Numbered from the stretch's first letter, positions 23,624-32,327 are shown. The stretch is DNA of 37,733 nt from Clostridia bacterium DTU084 (GCA_001512905.1 LFTB01000075.1:1-37733); one strand, 5' to 3'. Numbers and translations: made by a program. The notes: generated by a model from the letters alone, not told the origin.

Positions 23624-24796
23624 TTAAAAATTCGTCATCGAGGGGCCAGTTCCTGCTCTCGCAATCTGAGCAATAATTTCCACCATCCTCCCTGTGGCGC
23701 CCCGCTCTCCCATCCTCGCCCTGCCTTGGGCTGCCATGAACTCGTACCGCTCTTTATCCTGGAGAATGGCTTTGGCCTCCTCTGCCAGGGCATTGGGATC
23801 CCGTTCAACTGACACCACAGCTCCTCCCAACAGCCTGACCTGGCTGCGGACGAACCGCTCTGTAAACTGAGGTCCTGTGCCAGGGCAGGTGACGATGGGC
23901 TTGCCCAGGCCAGCTGCCTGTTCGTTGGCAGTCCCGGCCATGCCAAACACCAGCTGGCATTGGGTGATGATGTCGGAAAAGTACGTGCTTACGTGGACCT
24001 GGGTCTTACCGGCAGAAAGCTTTGCTTCAACAGGTCCTTCACCTGGCAGAATCTGCCAGGTGGGAGGCAGATCTGCCAAAAGATCTTCCAGCTTTATTCC
24101 AGGAGCGCGGGAAAAAAGGAAGTTTGCCCGCTCTGGGAGGGAGTCGGTCAGGACCCGTGCAGCTTCCAAAAGCAGAGGCGTGTTTGCCCTGGCCTCGCGC
24201 CTGCTGCCAGGGAGAATGGCCACTGTGATCCCTGGGGGAAGCTGGAAATCCACTCCTTTCGGCTGGATTGCATCCATCATGGGGTTGCCCACGTACTGGG
24301 CAGGGACTCCTGCCTGCCGCAGGGCCTCTGCGGTTTTAGCGTCCCTTGCGAGAACTTTGGCAGCATGTTTTTTCATATAGCTGATTTCCCACTTCATGTG
24401 GGGAGAGATGTGATCGGATTTGGCTGTTGGCAGAAAGATTATAGGCCGCACAGGCGCTCTAACTGTAAGATAAAGGGCGTAGATGTCCCCTACTGCAACT
24501 GCTGCATCCTGATCTTGCTGGCGGAGAACCCTTTTCTGCTCACCGATTAAAGACAAAAGCCCGGCTTTAATGTCCTGCCAGAGAAAGCCGGGGCTGCGGC
24601 CGGAAAAGCCGCCGCTGGGAAGCTCGCGGGTTGGTTCTAAGACCTCCACCTCTGGCAGAGAGCGGTAGGGTCTGCCCAGGCCGACTAGGGGAAGGACTGT
24701 GTGCTGGAAAGAAGGTTCCTGCTGCTGAAAGGTTTTCACCAGCATAGCTCCGATGGTATCTTCACCGTGACCGTTGCTCACCCACAAAAGTCGCAA
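23624..24796 (-). CDS. LpxB-related glycosyltransferase-like protein
   Basis: About 390 residues from TTG at 24796; the RBS GAGGAGG is seven bases upstream and the family opening (RLLWVSNGHGEDTIG) begins there, while the longer frame to 24889 would start inside the nucleotidyltransferase. Motifs are FLPTAKSDHI near residue 118, VAILPGSRREAR near 200, and GMAGTANEQAAGLGKPIVTCPGTGPQFTERF in the C-terminal domain, as in the GT-B fold. This resembles the family annotated as lipid-A-disaccharide-synthase-related, distantly homologous to LpxB and reported from cyanobacteria and others. The substrate is unknown; position argues for a lipid A or core sugar transfer. Confidence 0.8.
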   Translation of the reverse strand: MRLLWVSNGHGEDTIGAMLVKTFQQQEPSFQHTVLPLVGLGRPYRSLPEVEVLEPTRELPSGGFSGRSPGFLWQDIKAGLLSLIGEQKRVLRQQDQDAAVAVGDIYALYLTVRAPVRPIIFLPTAKSDHISPHMKWEISYMKKHAAKVLARDAKTAEALRQAGVPAQYVGNPMMDAIQPKGVDFQLPPGITVAILPGSRREARANTPLLLEAARVLTDSLPERANFLFSRAPGIKLEDLLADLPPTWQILPGEGPVEAKLSAGKTQVHVSTYFSDIITQCQLVFGMAGTANEQAAGLGKPIVTCPGTGPQFTERFVRSQVRLLGGAVVSVERDPNALAEEAKAILQDKERYEFMAAQGRARMGERGATGRMVEIIAQIARAGTGPSMTNF

Positions 24797-25938
24797 AGAG
24801 CATCCTCCTCTGCCAAAAGATCGCAGGCAACTTCCTGTCCGGCTCCCAGAACAAGTTCTGGGGCCAGCTTCACATTTTCCCTCACACAAGCTCCCTGGCC
24901 CAGCTGTACGCCCTGGGCGATCACAGCTCCCTTCTCCACCTGGGCGCCCCTGCCTACCTGGACTTTCGAAGCCAAAATAGCATCTTCACAGCGGGCACCG
25001 CTGCCGATTTTCACGCTGTCCCAAAGGACGCACGAAGAGAGCTTTGCGCCTGCTTCCACCACAGAATTCGGTCCGATGGAAATAGGCCCGTACAGCTCTG
25101 CTCCCCTTTCGATCCTCACCCCTGCCCCCAAAAGAGCCGGGCCGTGGATTTTCGCCTCAGGGTGGATCTCCACTTTCCCCTGTACAAGCACTCCGCATCT
25201 TAGCTCTGTAGTGCTCAAGGGGAGGTGGATTTTGCCAGTCACCACATCTAAACAGCTTTCCTTGTAAGCTTCAATGCTGCCGATGTCAAACCAATAGCCT
25301 GTCATTTCAAAGCCGTAGAAGGGAGCGTCCATTTCCACGAGCTTGGGAAACAGCTCCCGGCCGAAGTCGTAGGTGCCTGTCTCTGGAATCAAGGAGAATA
25401 TCTCTGGCTCAAAGAGGTAGATGCCTGTGTTGACCAAATTGCTTTTTGCCTCATGCAGTGGAGGTTTTTCCTGAAAGCCGACGATTTTGCTGTCTTCGTC
25501 CAAGAGAGCAACGCCAAAAGGGGAAGGGTCTGCCACAGGATAAAGAGCGATGCTGGCCAGAGCACCTTTTTCCCTGTGGAACCTGAGGAATGCGTCGAGA
25601 TCGATGTTGGTCAGGCCGTCGCCGCTGGCAACGAGGAAGGTGCCTCCCTCTAGAAAATAGCGGGCCTGCCGGACGCCTCCTGCTGTGCCCTGCAGCTTCT
25701 GCTCAGGGGAATATTCCAGCCTCACCCCGAAGGACCCGCCTGACTCAAAGTGCCCTCTGATCTTCTGCGGGAGATACCAGAGGTTGGCAATCTGCTCTCT
25801 GTAGCCGTAGCGTGCAAGGTGCCGCACCAGGTGTTCCATCACCGGCCGGTTGCCGATTGGCACCATGGGCTTGGGGATTAAGTCAGTCAGCGGCTTCAGC
25901 CTGCTGCCAACGCCTGCTGCCATGATCATTGCTCGCAT
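24778..25938 (-). CDS. Sugar-1-phosphate nucleotidyltransferase with left-handed beta-helix
   Basis: 386 residues. The N-terminal Rossmann domain starts MIMAAGVGSRLKPLTDLIPKPMVPIGNRP, the signature of GDP-mannose/dTDP-glucose-type pyrophosphorylases, with SGDGLTNID near residue 110 and the Mg-binding NTGIYLFEPEI further on. The C-terminal part (about 245-375) is a hexapeptide-repeat beta-helix (IHPEAKIHGPALLG, ERGAELYGPISIG). It makes an activated sugar such as GDP-mannose or a heptose nucleotide; the base and sugar cannot be read off. Start overlaps the msbA stop by one base (TAATG), and its 3' end overlaps the next gene. Confidence 0.88.
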   Translation of the reverse strand: MRAMIMAAGVGSRLKPLTDLIPKPMVPIGNRPVMEHLVRHLARYGYREQIANLWYLPQKIRGHFESGGSFGVRLEYSPEQKLQGTAGGVRQARYFLEGGTFLVASGDGLTNIDLDAFLRFHREKGALASIALYPVADPSPFGVALLDEDSKIVGFQEKPPLHEAKSNLVNTGIYLFEPEIFSLIPETGTYDFGRELFPKLVEMDAPFYGFEMTGYWFDIGSIEAYKESCLDVVTGKIHLPLSTTELRCGVLVQGKVEIHPEAKIHGPALLGAGVRIERGAELYGPISIGPNSVVEAGAKLSSCVLWDSVKIGSGARCEDAILASKVQVGRGAQVEKGAVIAQGVQLGQGACVRENVKLAPELVLGAGQEVACDLLAEEDALCDFCG

Positions 25939-27680
25939 TAAATAACCTCCTCATTATGCTCGCTGCGAAGGCCTGCTTCGTACAGCTTTTTGTAAATGCC
26001 ATTCTTCTTGAGCAGTTCGCTGTGCTTGCCTTCTTCTACGATTTTCCCTTTTTCCAGAACAATTATCCGATCTGCCTGCATGATTGTGGAGAGCCTGTGG
26101 GCAATGATGAAAGTAGTGCGGCCTCGCATGAGCCTTCCGAGGGCCTCCTGCAGGAGAGCTTCCGCTTCGTTATCCAAAGCTGAGGTTGCTTCGTCTAAAA
26201 TCAAGATCTTGGGATCCCGCAAAATAGCCCGGGCAATGGCGATCCTCTGCCTCTGGCCGCCAGAGAGGAAAGCTCCCCGCTCGCCGATTTTCGTCTGATA
26301 GCCTTCAGGCAGCTCCATGATGAACTCGTGGGCATTGGCAAGCTTCGCTGCCTCATATATTTCCTCTTCTAGAGCCTCTGGCCTGCCGAAGGCGATGTTT
26401 TCGTATACTGTGGTTGAGAAAAGCACCACCTCTTGGGGCACGAGGCCCAGCTGTTTTCTCAGGGAATTGAGGTCTACCTGCCTGAGGTCTACGCCGTCCA
26501 CAAGCACCCTGCCTGATGTGGGATCGTAAAAGCGTGGCAGCAGATTAACCAGCGTGGTTTTCCCAGCGCCGCTGTGGCCCACCAAAGCCACGATCTCGCC
26601 AGGCTGGACTGTTAAATTGATTTGGCTGAGGACTTCCTCCCCTTGGGGGTAGGAGAAAGTCACGTTCTCAAAAGTAACCTGACCTCTAACCTTCTCTAAA
26701 ACCACAGCATTTTTGGGCTGGGAGATCTCAACAGGCTCAGCCAGCACATCTTCCACCCTCTCTGCTGCAGCTCGGGCCTGCTGCCATGCGCTTATGGACC
26801 GGGAAAGCCCGTTGACAGGCCCCATGGCCATGGCAAGGTAGATGAGAAAACTGAACAGCTCCCCTGTGGTCAGTCTCCCTGCCAGCACTTCTTTGCCCCC
26901 AAACCACAGAACAATGATCACGGAAACTGTAACAATCAGCTCTACCACAGGTACCAGCGTCGAGTTCAGCTGCACGTTGCGCATGAGAGCTGCAAAATTA
27001 CGCTCGTTCTCTTTACGGAAGCGTTCAAGTTCCGCCTTTTCCATGGTAAAGGCCTTAACCACCCGCACTGCCTCTCCCAGGGTTTCCGAGAGAATAGCTG
27101 TGAGATCAGCAGCTTTCTCCTGGGCAAGGTGGCCCACAGACCTGATCTTTTTGCCGAAAACATTGGTTGCAAAAGCTGCAAGGGGCAGGGTGATCAGGGT
27201 GATCAAGGCCATTTGCGGATGGATGAAAAAGATATAAAGGAGAATGCCTGCAAGCCACAGCCCGTTGCTTACCACTTCAACCAGGTTCACTGCCAGGGTA
27301 TTCTGCAGAATATTCAAATCATTGGTCAGGCGGCTGATCAGATCCCCTGTCCGCACAGATTCGTGGAAAGACAGTGAAAGATCCTGCAGGTGGCTGTAGA
27401 CACGGGTCCTCAGATCTGCGACCGTCCTGTTGGCCACGAAGGCCATGAGGTAATTCTGCCCGTAAAAAACAAGCCCTTTTACAAAATACAAGAGTATGAT
27501 CCCGCCTGCCAAAAGGTTAAGCTTGCTTGTGCCGCCGCCTGCAATGAGGATCTTATCCACTACCTCTTTGCCAAAGATATAGGGCACAGAGGTGTTAATG
27601 GCTGCAACAAGGAGCATGCAGACAAGACCACCTGCAAGCTGCGGCCAGTATGGCCGTACAAACTCTAAAACTCTTTTCAT
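25938..27680 (-). CDS. msbA: MsbA-like lipid A export ABC transporter
   Basis: 580 residues, a fused half-transporter. The transmembrane domain (six helices, about 1-300) opens with MKRVLEFVRPYWPQLAGG. The nucleotide-binding domain has Walker A GHSGAGKTTLVNLLPRFYDP near 373, signature LSGGQRQRIAIARAIL near 476, Walker B ILILDEATSALD and switch histidine IIAHRLST. Length and locus fit MsbA, which flips lipid A-core across the inner membrane. The sequence alone cannot exclude a drug exporter, but its place between lpxB-type and lptC-type genes makes MsbA likely. Start ATGA overlaps the upstream gene. Confidence 0.88.
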   Translation of the reverse strand: MKRVLEFVRPYWPQLAGGLVCMLLVAAINTSVPYIFGKEVVDKILIAGGGTSKLNLLAGGIILLYFVKGLVFYGQNYLMAFVANRTVADLRTRVYSHLQDLSLSFHESVRTGDLISRLTNDLNILQNTLAVNLVEVVSNGLWLAGILLYIFFIHPQMALITLITLPLAAFATNVFGKKIRSVGHLAQEKAADLTAILSETLGEAVRVVKAFTMEKAELERFRKENERNFAALMRNVQLNSTLVPVVELIVTVSVIIVLWFGGKEVLAGRLTTGELFSFLIYLAMAMGPVNGLSRSISAWQQARAAAERVEDVLAEPVEISQPKNAVVLEKVRGQVTFENVTFSYPQGEEVLSQINLTVQPGEIVALVGHSGAGKTTLVNLLPRFYDPTSGRVLVDGVDLRQVDLNSLRKQLGLVPQEVVLFSTTVYENIAFGRPEALEEEIYEAAKLANAHEFIMELPEGYQTKIGERGAFLSGGQRQRIAIARAILRDPKILILDEATSALDNEAEALLQEALGRLMRGRTTFIIAHRLSTIMQADRIIVLEKGKIVEEGKHSELLKKNGIYKKLYEAGLRSEHNEEVI

Positions 27681-28861
27681 CTTTCTTTTCCCACCTTGAG
27701 GATTAACTGTGCCAGGCGCGCGCCTGCCCCTGGGGGACCTGCGATGGCCCTGAGCTTCTCTTCCATCTCTGCTAGAGCTCCTTCGTCGTCGAGCAGTGCA
27801 AGGCCCCTGTGGGCTACCTCCTCCGGCAGAATTTCGCCTGCAAGCTCCGGTACTACCATCTCTTCTGCGTGGCGGTTAGGCAGCGCAATAAAATCTTCCC
27901 TGAGTTTTGCGATTGCCTTTTTGCTGAAGTAGCGGCCTGCAAGAGGCAGGCGGCCGAGCAGTCCCAAAATCCCCTCAAGGGGCAGCTCTTTGAGATCAAA
28001 GGTGGGTGCCACCACAAGCTGCGGCGTGCCTGCTGCAGCCAGCTCCATGGTGTTGGTGCCCGGCAGTGTAAAAGCTAGTTTGGCCCTTAACATATATTCG
28101 TAGCGCAGGGGCAGATCACCTGCCTGCTGCGCTGAATCTAAAAGGAGCAGGCGAGTTTGGCCTGCTTCAATGAAAATTTTCTCGCCTTCCTGTTTGAGGA
28201 AGCCTGCCTTTGCCCCCGGCAGCCTGGGGTTTGCCAAAGCCTCCAGAAGCACTTCCCTCTCCACGAAGGGAGACAGGGGAAGGGCCATTTCATACTCTGG
28301 GGCCGTTTCTGCGATCTTTTGAGCAACAGCCAGCCAGTAGCCGAGGGAAAGCTTTACCTGAAATGGTCTGCTGCCTGCAAAAAACAAAAGCAGGTTTTCT
28401 CGCTCCCTTTCCTTGCCTGCCAAGGCATCTGCCATCAGGTTTCCCACCACAAGGGATCGCCTGGGGTCCAATCCTGAAAGGAGCGCCCGCTTCAGGCTCT
28501 GCTCGTCTGGGAAACAGAAATAGCGATAAGCCCCTGTGGCTTTCCCTTCTGTATAGGCCAAGGCGGGGACCCCCAGTCTCCTGGCCAAAAGAGCCATCAT
28601 CTGCCTGTCCCCGCCCAAAAAAACCAAGACTTGCGGCCTGTCTTTCCCAGGCCAGCCCAAGGCAAAGAGCCTTTTTACAGCTCCAGGTCCTAAAACCCGG
28701 CTTACCTGCGGCAGCTGCTGGACAACAGCCTCCTCTGTACCTGCAGCAAAAGGGCACGGCGGAATGAGGACTGTCAGCTGATGCCCAGAGAGGGCGCGGA
28801 CAGTAGGGGCAAGCCAGCCTGCAACTTCCCCTGGGCTATTTGCTGTGAGGAGAATGTGCAC
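27677..28861 (-). CDS. Second LpxB-like glycosyltransferase paralogue
   Basis: About 394 residues from GTG at 28861, supported by GGAGGGG about six bases upstream and by alignment of VHILLTANSPGEVAGWLAPTV with the start of LpxB. The longer frame to 28948 begins inside lpxB. GT-B features are FLGGD near residue 80, LFFAGSRPFQ near 160 and FTLPGTNTMELAAAGTPQLVVAPTFD in the C-terminal domain, similar to the LpxB substrate region. It follows lpxB in an overlapping arrangement and could add a further sugar to a lipid A intermediate or catalyse a related step. No family name is secure. Confidence 0.8.
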   Translation of the reverse strand: MHILLTANSPGEVAGWLAPTVRALSGHQLTVLIPPCPFAAGTEEAVVQQLPQVSRVLGPGAVKRLFALGWPGKDRPQVLVFLGGDRQMMALLARRLGVPALAYTEGKATGAYRYFCFPDEQSLKRALLSGLDPRRSLVVGNLMADALAGKERERENLLLFFAGSRPFQVKLSLGYWLAVAQKIAETAPEYEMALPLSPFVEREVLLEALANPRLPGAKAGFLKQEGEKIFIEAGQTRLLLLDSAQQAGDLPLRYEYMLRAKLAFTLPGTNTMELAAAGTPQLVVAPTFDLKELPLEGILGLLGRLPLAGRYFSKKAIAKLREDFIALPNRHAEEMVVPELAGEILPEEVAHRGLALLDDEGALAEMEEKLRAIAGPPGAGARLAQLILKVGKER

Positions 28862-29984
28862 CTCTTCCCCTCCCCACTGCAAGCTCCAAAATTGCCTCTG
28901 CTGCGCGCCTTGCCACTCCATCTTCTCCCAATTTCTCCCGCAGGCCAAGGAGGCGCTTGCGGAGCTGGCATTGATCTTCAGAGAGCAATCTTAAAAGTTC
29001 CTGGGCGATTCTCACACCCTTTGCCTCGTCCTGCAAGAGCTCCGGCACCAGCTCCTCCCCTGCCAGAATGTTGGGCAAGCCGACAAAAGGAATTTTCAGA
29101 AGCAGCTTTCCCAAGATCCACGTTAGGCGTGAGGTGCGGTAGACGATCACCATAGGGGTCCCTAAAAGGGCTGCCTCAAGGGTGGCTGTTCCTGATGCGA
29201 TCACTGCAGCATCTGCTGCAGCCAAAAGCTCGTAGGTGCTGCCAGAGAGGATCTGCACAGGAAAAGGCAGCTGGTCTATCTGTTCTGACAAAGCTTCCCT
29301 TGAAATAGAGCTGGCTTGGGAGACAACAAACTGCACAGCAGGGATTTTCTCCCGGACAAGCTGCGCTGCTGCCAGCATTTCCTTCATGAGGCTTTTGATC
29401 TCAGCTGGCCTGCTGCCAGGCAAGAGCGCCACAATAGGTACGTTTGGCTCTATTCCCAAAAGCTCTCTGGGATTATCACGGCTCCTCACCCTCTCTGCCA
29501 GAGGATGGCCGAGGTAGAGGACATTTGCCCCAGCTTCCCTGTAGACTGCTTCTTCCATGGGGAACACAGACAGGACCAGATCCACTGTTTCGGCAACTTT
29601 CTTTGCCCTGCCCCTTCCCCAGGCCCAGGCTGAGGGAGCAAAATAGTAAACCACTGGAATGCCAAGGCCGCGAGCCTGCTCTGCCAGCTTCATGTTAAAG
29701 CCGGGAAAGTCCACCAGCACCAAACAGTCAGGCTTCTCCTCTTGCAGGGCAGCTGTGAGCTTTGCCAAAAGCTTTTTCATTTTCGGCAGAGCCTTGATGG
29801 CTTCTGAAAAGCCCAAGATCCCCTGGCTTGTTGGATCTTCAAGGAGCCGCACGCCCTGCTCTGCCATCTTGGCGCCGCCCATGCCAAAGAGCTCAATGCC
29901 TGGATGGATCTTTTTCAGCTCGGCGGCTAAGAAGCTCGCGTTGAGGTCTCCTGAAGCTTCGCCTGCAGAAAGCATGATCTTCAC
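28836..29984 (-). CDS. lpxB: Lipid-A-disaccharide synthase
   Basis: 382 residues. Standard LpxB motifs: AGEASGDLNASFLAAEL at the N terminus, GMGGAKMAEQG near 34, LVDFPGFNMKLA near 90, APSAWAWGRGRAKKVAE near 116, LLPGSRPAEIK near 186, and SGTATLEAALLGTPMVIVYRT followed by LPNILAGEELVPELLQDEA in the C-terminal half. It joins UDP-diacylglucosamine to lipid X to form the tetraacyl disaccharide-1-phosphate. GTG start overlaps the lpxI stop as GTGA, with AGGAGAGG seven bases upstream. Next gene to be read is the LpxB-like paralogue. Confidence 0.97.
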   Translation of the reverse strand: MKIMLSAGEASGDLNASFLAAELKKIHPGIELFGMGGAKMAEQGVRLLEDPTSQGILGFSEAIKALPKMKKLLAKLTAALQEEKPDCLVLVDFPGFNMKLAEQARGLGIPVVYYFAPSAWAWGRGRAKKVAETVDLVLSVFPMEEAVYREAGANVLYLGHPLAERVRSRDNPRELLGIEPNVPIVALLPGSRPAEIKSLMKEMLAAAQLVREKIPAVQFVVSQASSISREALSEQIDQLPFPVQILSGSTYELLAAADAAVIASGTATLEAALLGTPMVIVYRTSRLTWILGKLLLKIPFVGLPNILAGEELVPELLQDEAKGVRIAQELLRLLSEDQCQLRKRLLGLREKLGEDGVARRAAEAILELAVGRGRGAHSPHSK

Positions 29985-30841
29985 TTTGCTTCCTCTCCTA
30001 ACGCCACCAAAATCACTCCCGCATCATCAGCTTGGGCGATGAGCTCGTCCTTGTCCACCAGCACAGTCAAATCTGCATCGAAAGCCAAAACCCTGCCTTT
30101 AACCTGGGCCACTGTCTTGAGGGTATCTGAGCCGATCACCGGCAGATCGAAGCGGAGATCCTGCTGGGGTTTGCTCACCTTCACCACCACAACCCCATCG
30201 CCGCCAAGCTCTGCTCCGCGCCTGATGGTGCTGTCTGTACCCTCTAAAGACTCTACAGCCAAAATAGTCTTATCCTTCACAACTACAGCTTGGCCTACAT
30301 CTAAGCCTGCAATGGCTTTGGCTATTTTGTGTCCGTACCTGATGTCCTGCCAGAGCTCTTCCGTTGGCTGCTTTTCGGTCAGCACTCCGCACCTCGGCAC
30401 TTGCGTGCTGAGAAAATGCAGTTGAGAGAGGACCTTTATTCCTTCCCGCTGGAATTCGTCGGCAATGGCCTCTAAAAGTGCGTTGTCGTTGTGAAGGGGA
30501 AGGCTTGTGAGGATTCTCATCAGCCTCTCATCTGGATGCACATTATGAAACAAGGCTTCTTTTCGCACCTTGCCGATGCTCACAACCTGCTTTATCCCAT
30601 GTTCATGGAGAAGTTCTATGAGCTTTGAAAGCTCAGCAAAATTCATGGTGAAATATATATCTGCCTGTCTTCTAAGGGCTTCCCGTTCCCCGGCAATCTG
30701 CTCCTGCTCTTCGGGAGGGAGCAAGAAAAGCTGGCTGGGGACCAAATCGAAGATGGCCACCTTGTAACCAGCAGCTTGGGCTTCCCGGGTGCAGAGGGAA
30801 GGCAGCTTGCCGAAGCCTGCAATGATCCCGACAGTTTCCAT
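29981..30841 (-). CDS. lpxI: UDP-2,3-diacylglucosamine pyrophosphatase LpxI
   Basis: 286 residues, the LpxI (DUF1009) family, which cleaves UDP-2,3-diacylglucosamine to lipid X and UMP and replaces LpxH in many bacteria. Typical features are GIIAGFGKLPSLCTREAQAAGY at the N terminus and the C-terminal segments GRVLAFDADLTVLVDKDELI and AELGGDGVVVVKVSKPQQDLRFDLPVIG. Of two adjacent ATGs, the second (30841) has the better six-base spacing from GGAGG. It is the first gene after the hairpin that follows lpxA. Confidence 0.93.
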   Translation of the reverse strand: METVGIIAGFGKLPSLCTREAQAAGYKVAIFDLVPSQLFLLPPEEQEQIAGEREALRRQADIYFTMNFAELSKLIELLHEHGIKQVVSIGKVRKEALFHNVHPDERLMRILTSLPLHNDNALLEAIADEFQREGIKVLSQLHFLSTQVPRCGVLTEKQPTEELWQDIRYGHKIAKAIAGLDVGQAVVVKDKTILAVESLEGTDSTIRRGAELGGDGVVVVKVSKPQQDLRFDLPVIGSDTLKTVAQVKGRVLAFDADLTVLVDKDELIAQADDAGVILVALGEEAK

Positions 30842-30856
30842 CATACCCCTCCAAAT

Positions 30857-30877
30857 AAAAAGAGCGGCCCAGGCCGC
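30857..30877 (-). terminator. Terminator-like hairpin between lpxA and lpxI
   Basis: GCGGC and GCCGC pair around a four-base loop within 30864-30877, extendable by one base pair. On the minus strand the stem is followed by TCTTTTTATTT. It lies in the 57-base space before the lpxI ribosome binding site, within what otherwise looks like one operon, so it may act as a partial terminator or attenuator. Confidence 0.6.
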
Positions 30878-30898
30878 CCAGTGTTTTTGCTCTCGTCT

Positions 30899-31714
30899 TT
30901 AGCGACAAATCCCCCGCTCTGCGCTGCGGATAAAGCGAATCAGGTGTTCGATTTCAGGTCCTGCTTCCAGCTCTTGCTCCATCACCTCGATGGCCTGGGT
31001 GACGTTGAGGTTGCTGCGGTAGAGGATCTTGAAGGCGCGTTTGAGCTGCAAGCGGACCTCCGGTGTAATTCCATTGCGGCGCAGACCAACTATATTAATC
31101 CCATGTACAGTTGCCGGGCTTCCTTCCACGAGCATAAAGGGAGGTACGTCCTTCACCAGCTTGCTGTGGGCACCGACCATGGCCATCCGGCCCACTTTGG
31201 TGAACTGGTGAATGCCAACAAGGCCCCCGAGCACAACCTGATCTTCAATGATCACGTGTCCTGCAATGGCAGTTCCGTGGGAGATCACAACGTTGTTTCC
31301 CACAATGCAGTCGTGGGCAACGTGGCAGCTTGTCATGATCAGATTGTTATTGCCAATCCTCGTTTCGCCCCCGCCACCTTCTGTGCCGGGGCTGATGGTT
31401 GCGTATTCGCGGATCTGGTTGTTATCGCCGATAATGAGGTAAGTTTTCTCTCCCCTGTATTTCAAGTCCTGCGGCCGGCAGCCCACAATAGCACCCGAGT
31501 AGACATGGTTGTTTTTGCCCATCTGCACAAAGCCTTCCACTATCGCATGAGGGCCGATTTTCGTGCCGTCGCCTATCTGCACGTCAGGCCCAACAATTGC
31601 ATAGGGGCCGATCTCCACGCCAACTCCCAATTCAGCTTTGGGATCCACAATTGCTGTAGGATGTATTTTTCGCACCAGGGGAATAACTTTCTGCTCCTGC
31701 GCTCTGGCTTGCAT
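30899..31714 (-). CDS. lpxA: UDP-N-acetylglucosamine acyltransferase LpxA
   Basis: 271 residues, the first acylation enzyme of lipid A synthesis. Left-handed beta-helix hexapeptide repeats run from IHPTAIVDPKAELG to about residue 190, with GGLVGIHQFTKVGRMAMVGA matching the LpxA active-site coil. The C-terminal helical part follows (GLRRNGITPEVRLQLKRAFKILYRS). ATG has AGGAGG about eight bases upstream. It precedes lpxI by 57 bases and is separated from fabZ by 158 bases. Confidence 0.97.
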   Translation of the reverse strand: MQARAQEQKVIPLVRKIHPTAIVDPKAELGVGVEIGPYAIVGPDVQIGDGTKIGPHAIVEGFVQMGKNNHVYSGAIVGCRPQDLKYRGEKTYLIIGDNNQIREYATISPGTEGGGGETRIGNNNLIMTSCHVAHDCIVGNNVVISHGTAIAGHVIIEDQVVLGGLVGIHQFTKVGRMAMVGAHSKLVKDVPPFMLVEGSPATVHGINIVGLRRNGITPEVRLQLKRAFKILYRSNLNVTQAIEVMEQELEAGPEIEHLIRFIRSAERGICR

Positions 31715-31872
31715 GTCAGTTTCCTCCTTAATCTGTCGGGTTCACTATAATATCCGCCAATCAAGCAGGAGAATGGCCAAGCATATCCGGCCCAACTTGG
31801 ACGTTTTGGGGTATTTTAGCTTATTATGCCCATTTAGCTAGCTAAATACTCTTCTATGCTTAAAATTTTTAG
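31715..31872 (-). promoter_or_regulatory. Palindromic, repeat-bearing spacer between fabZ and lpxA
   Basis: The spacer holds a perfect 16-base palindrome at 31832-31847 (ATTTAGCTAGCTAAAT) and two further TTTTAGCT copies at 31814-31821 and 31867-31874, the last overlapping the fabZ stop. A TATAGT hexamer (31744-31749, minus strand) could be a -10 for lpxA but has no good -35. The layout looks like an operator region controlling lpxA and later genes. No known regulator's consensus is recognised with certainty. Confidence 0.45.
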
Positions 31873-32313
31873 CTAATTCTCCTGATTGCCCTGAACCAAG
31901 AAAAACATAAATTCTCCTTCTGCTGCAACCTCGTCCTCCACATATGCCTTGCCAACGCCTTTGCCCATTTTGCCCCGGGCTTTGGTAAGTTCCACCTCCA
32001 AGCGCAGCTGATCTCCTGGCACAACCTGCCTGCGAAAGCGCAGTTTATCTACACCTGCAAAGAGAGGAATCATCCCTTTTTGCTCTTCTTGGGACAACAG
32101 CACGATCCCGCCCAGCTGAGCAATGGCTTCCACAATCAGGACACCAGGCATGATAGGCTGGCCTGGGAAATGGCCTTGAAAATGGGCTTCGCTCATAGTG
32201 ACGTTTTTAATTCCAACAGCCCGCACTCCAGGCTCCAAGTCCAGCACTCTGTCCACCAGCAAAAAGGGATAACGATGAGGTAAGATTTTCTGGATCTCCA
32301 CAACGTCCAACAT
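31873..32313 (-). CDS. fabZ: 3-hydroxyacyl-ACP dehydratase FabZ
   Basis: About 146 residues starting at [27 protein letters not shown] start six codons earlier is less likely because GGTGGGAAG lies before the ATG at 32313. The hot-dog fold active site is [22 protein letters not shown], with catalytic histidine and glutamate. It dehydrates 3-hydroxyacyl-ACP and competes with LpxA/LpxD for hydroxyacyl-ACP, so placement with the lpx genes balances phospholipid and LPS synthesis. Confidence 0.97.
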   Translation of the reverse strand: MLDVVEIQKILPHRYPFLLVDRVLDLEPGVRAVGIKNVTMSEAHFQGHFPGQPIMPGVLIVEAIAQLGGIVLLSQEEQKGMIPLFAGVDKLRFRRQVVPGDQLRLEVELTKARGKMGKGVGKAYVEDEVAAEGEFMFFLVQGNQEN

Positions 32314-32327
32314 AATCTTCCCACCTT

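Noticed and set aside
22892-25267. Several plus-strand frames of 160-200 codons (for example 22892-23500, 23960-24550 and 24701-25267)
   Set aside because: They lie opposite lptA, lptC, the LpxB-related gene and the nucleotidyltransferase and have low-complexity compositions typical of antisense shadow frames.
30776-31750. Plus-strand open frame of 324 codons antisense to lpxA and the start of lpxI
   Set aside because: Its translation shows no recognisable family pattern, it has no good ribosome binding site, and lpxA on the other strand is certain.
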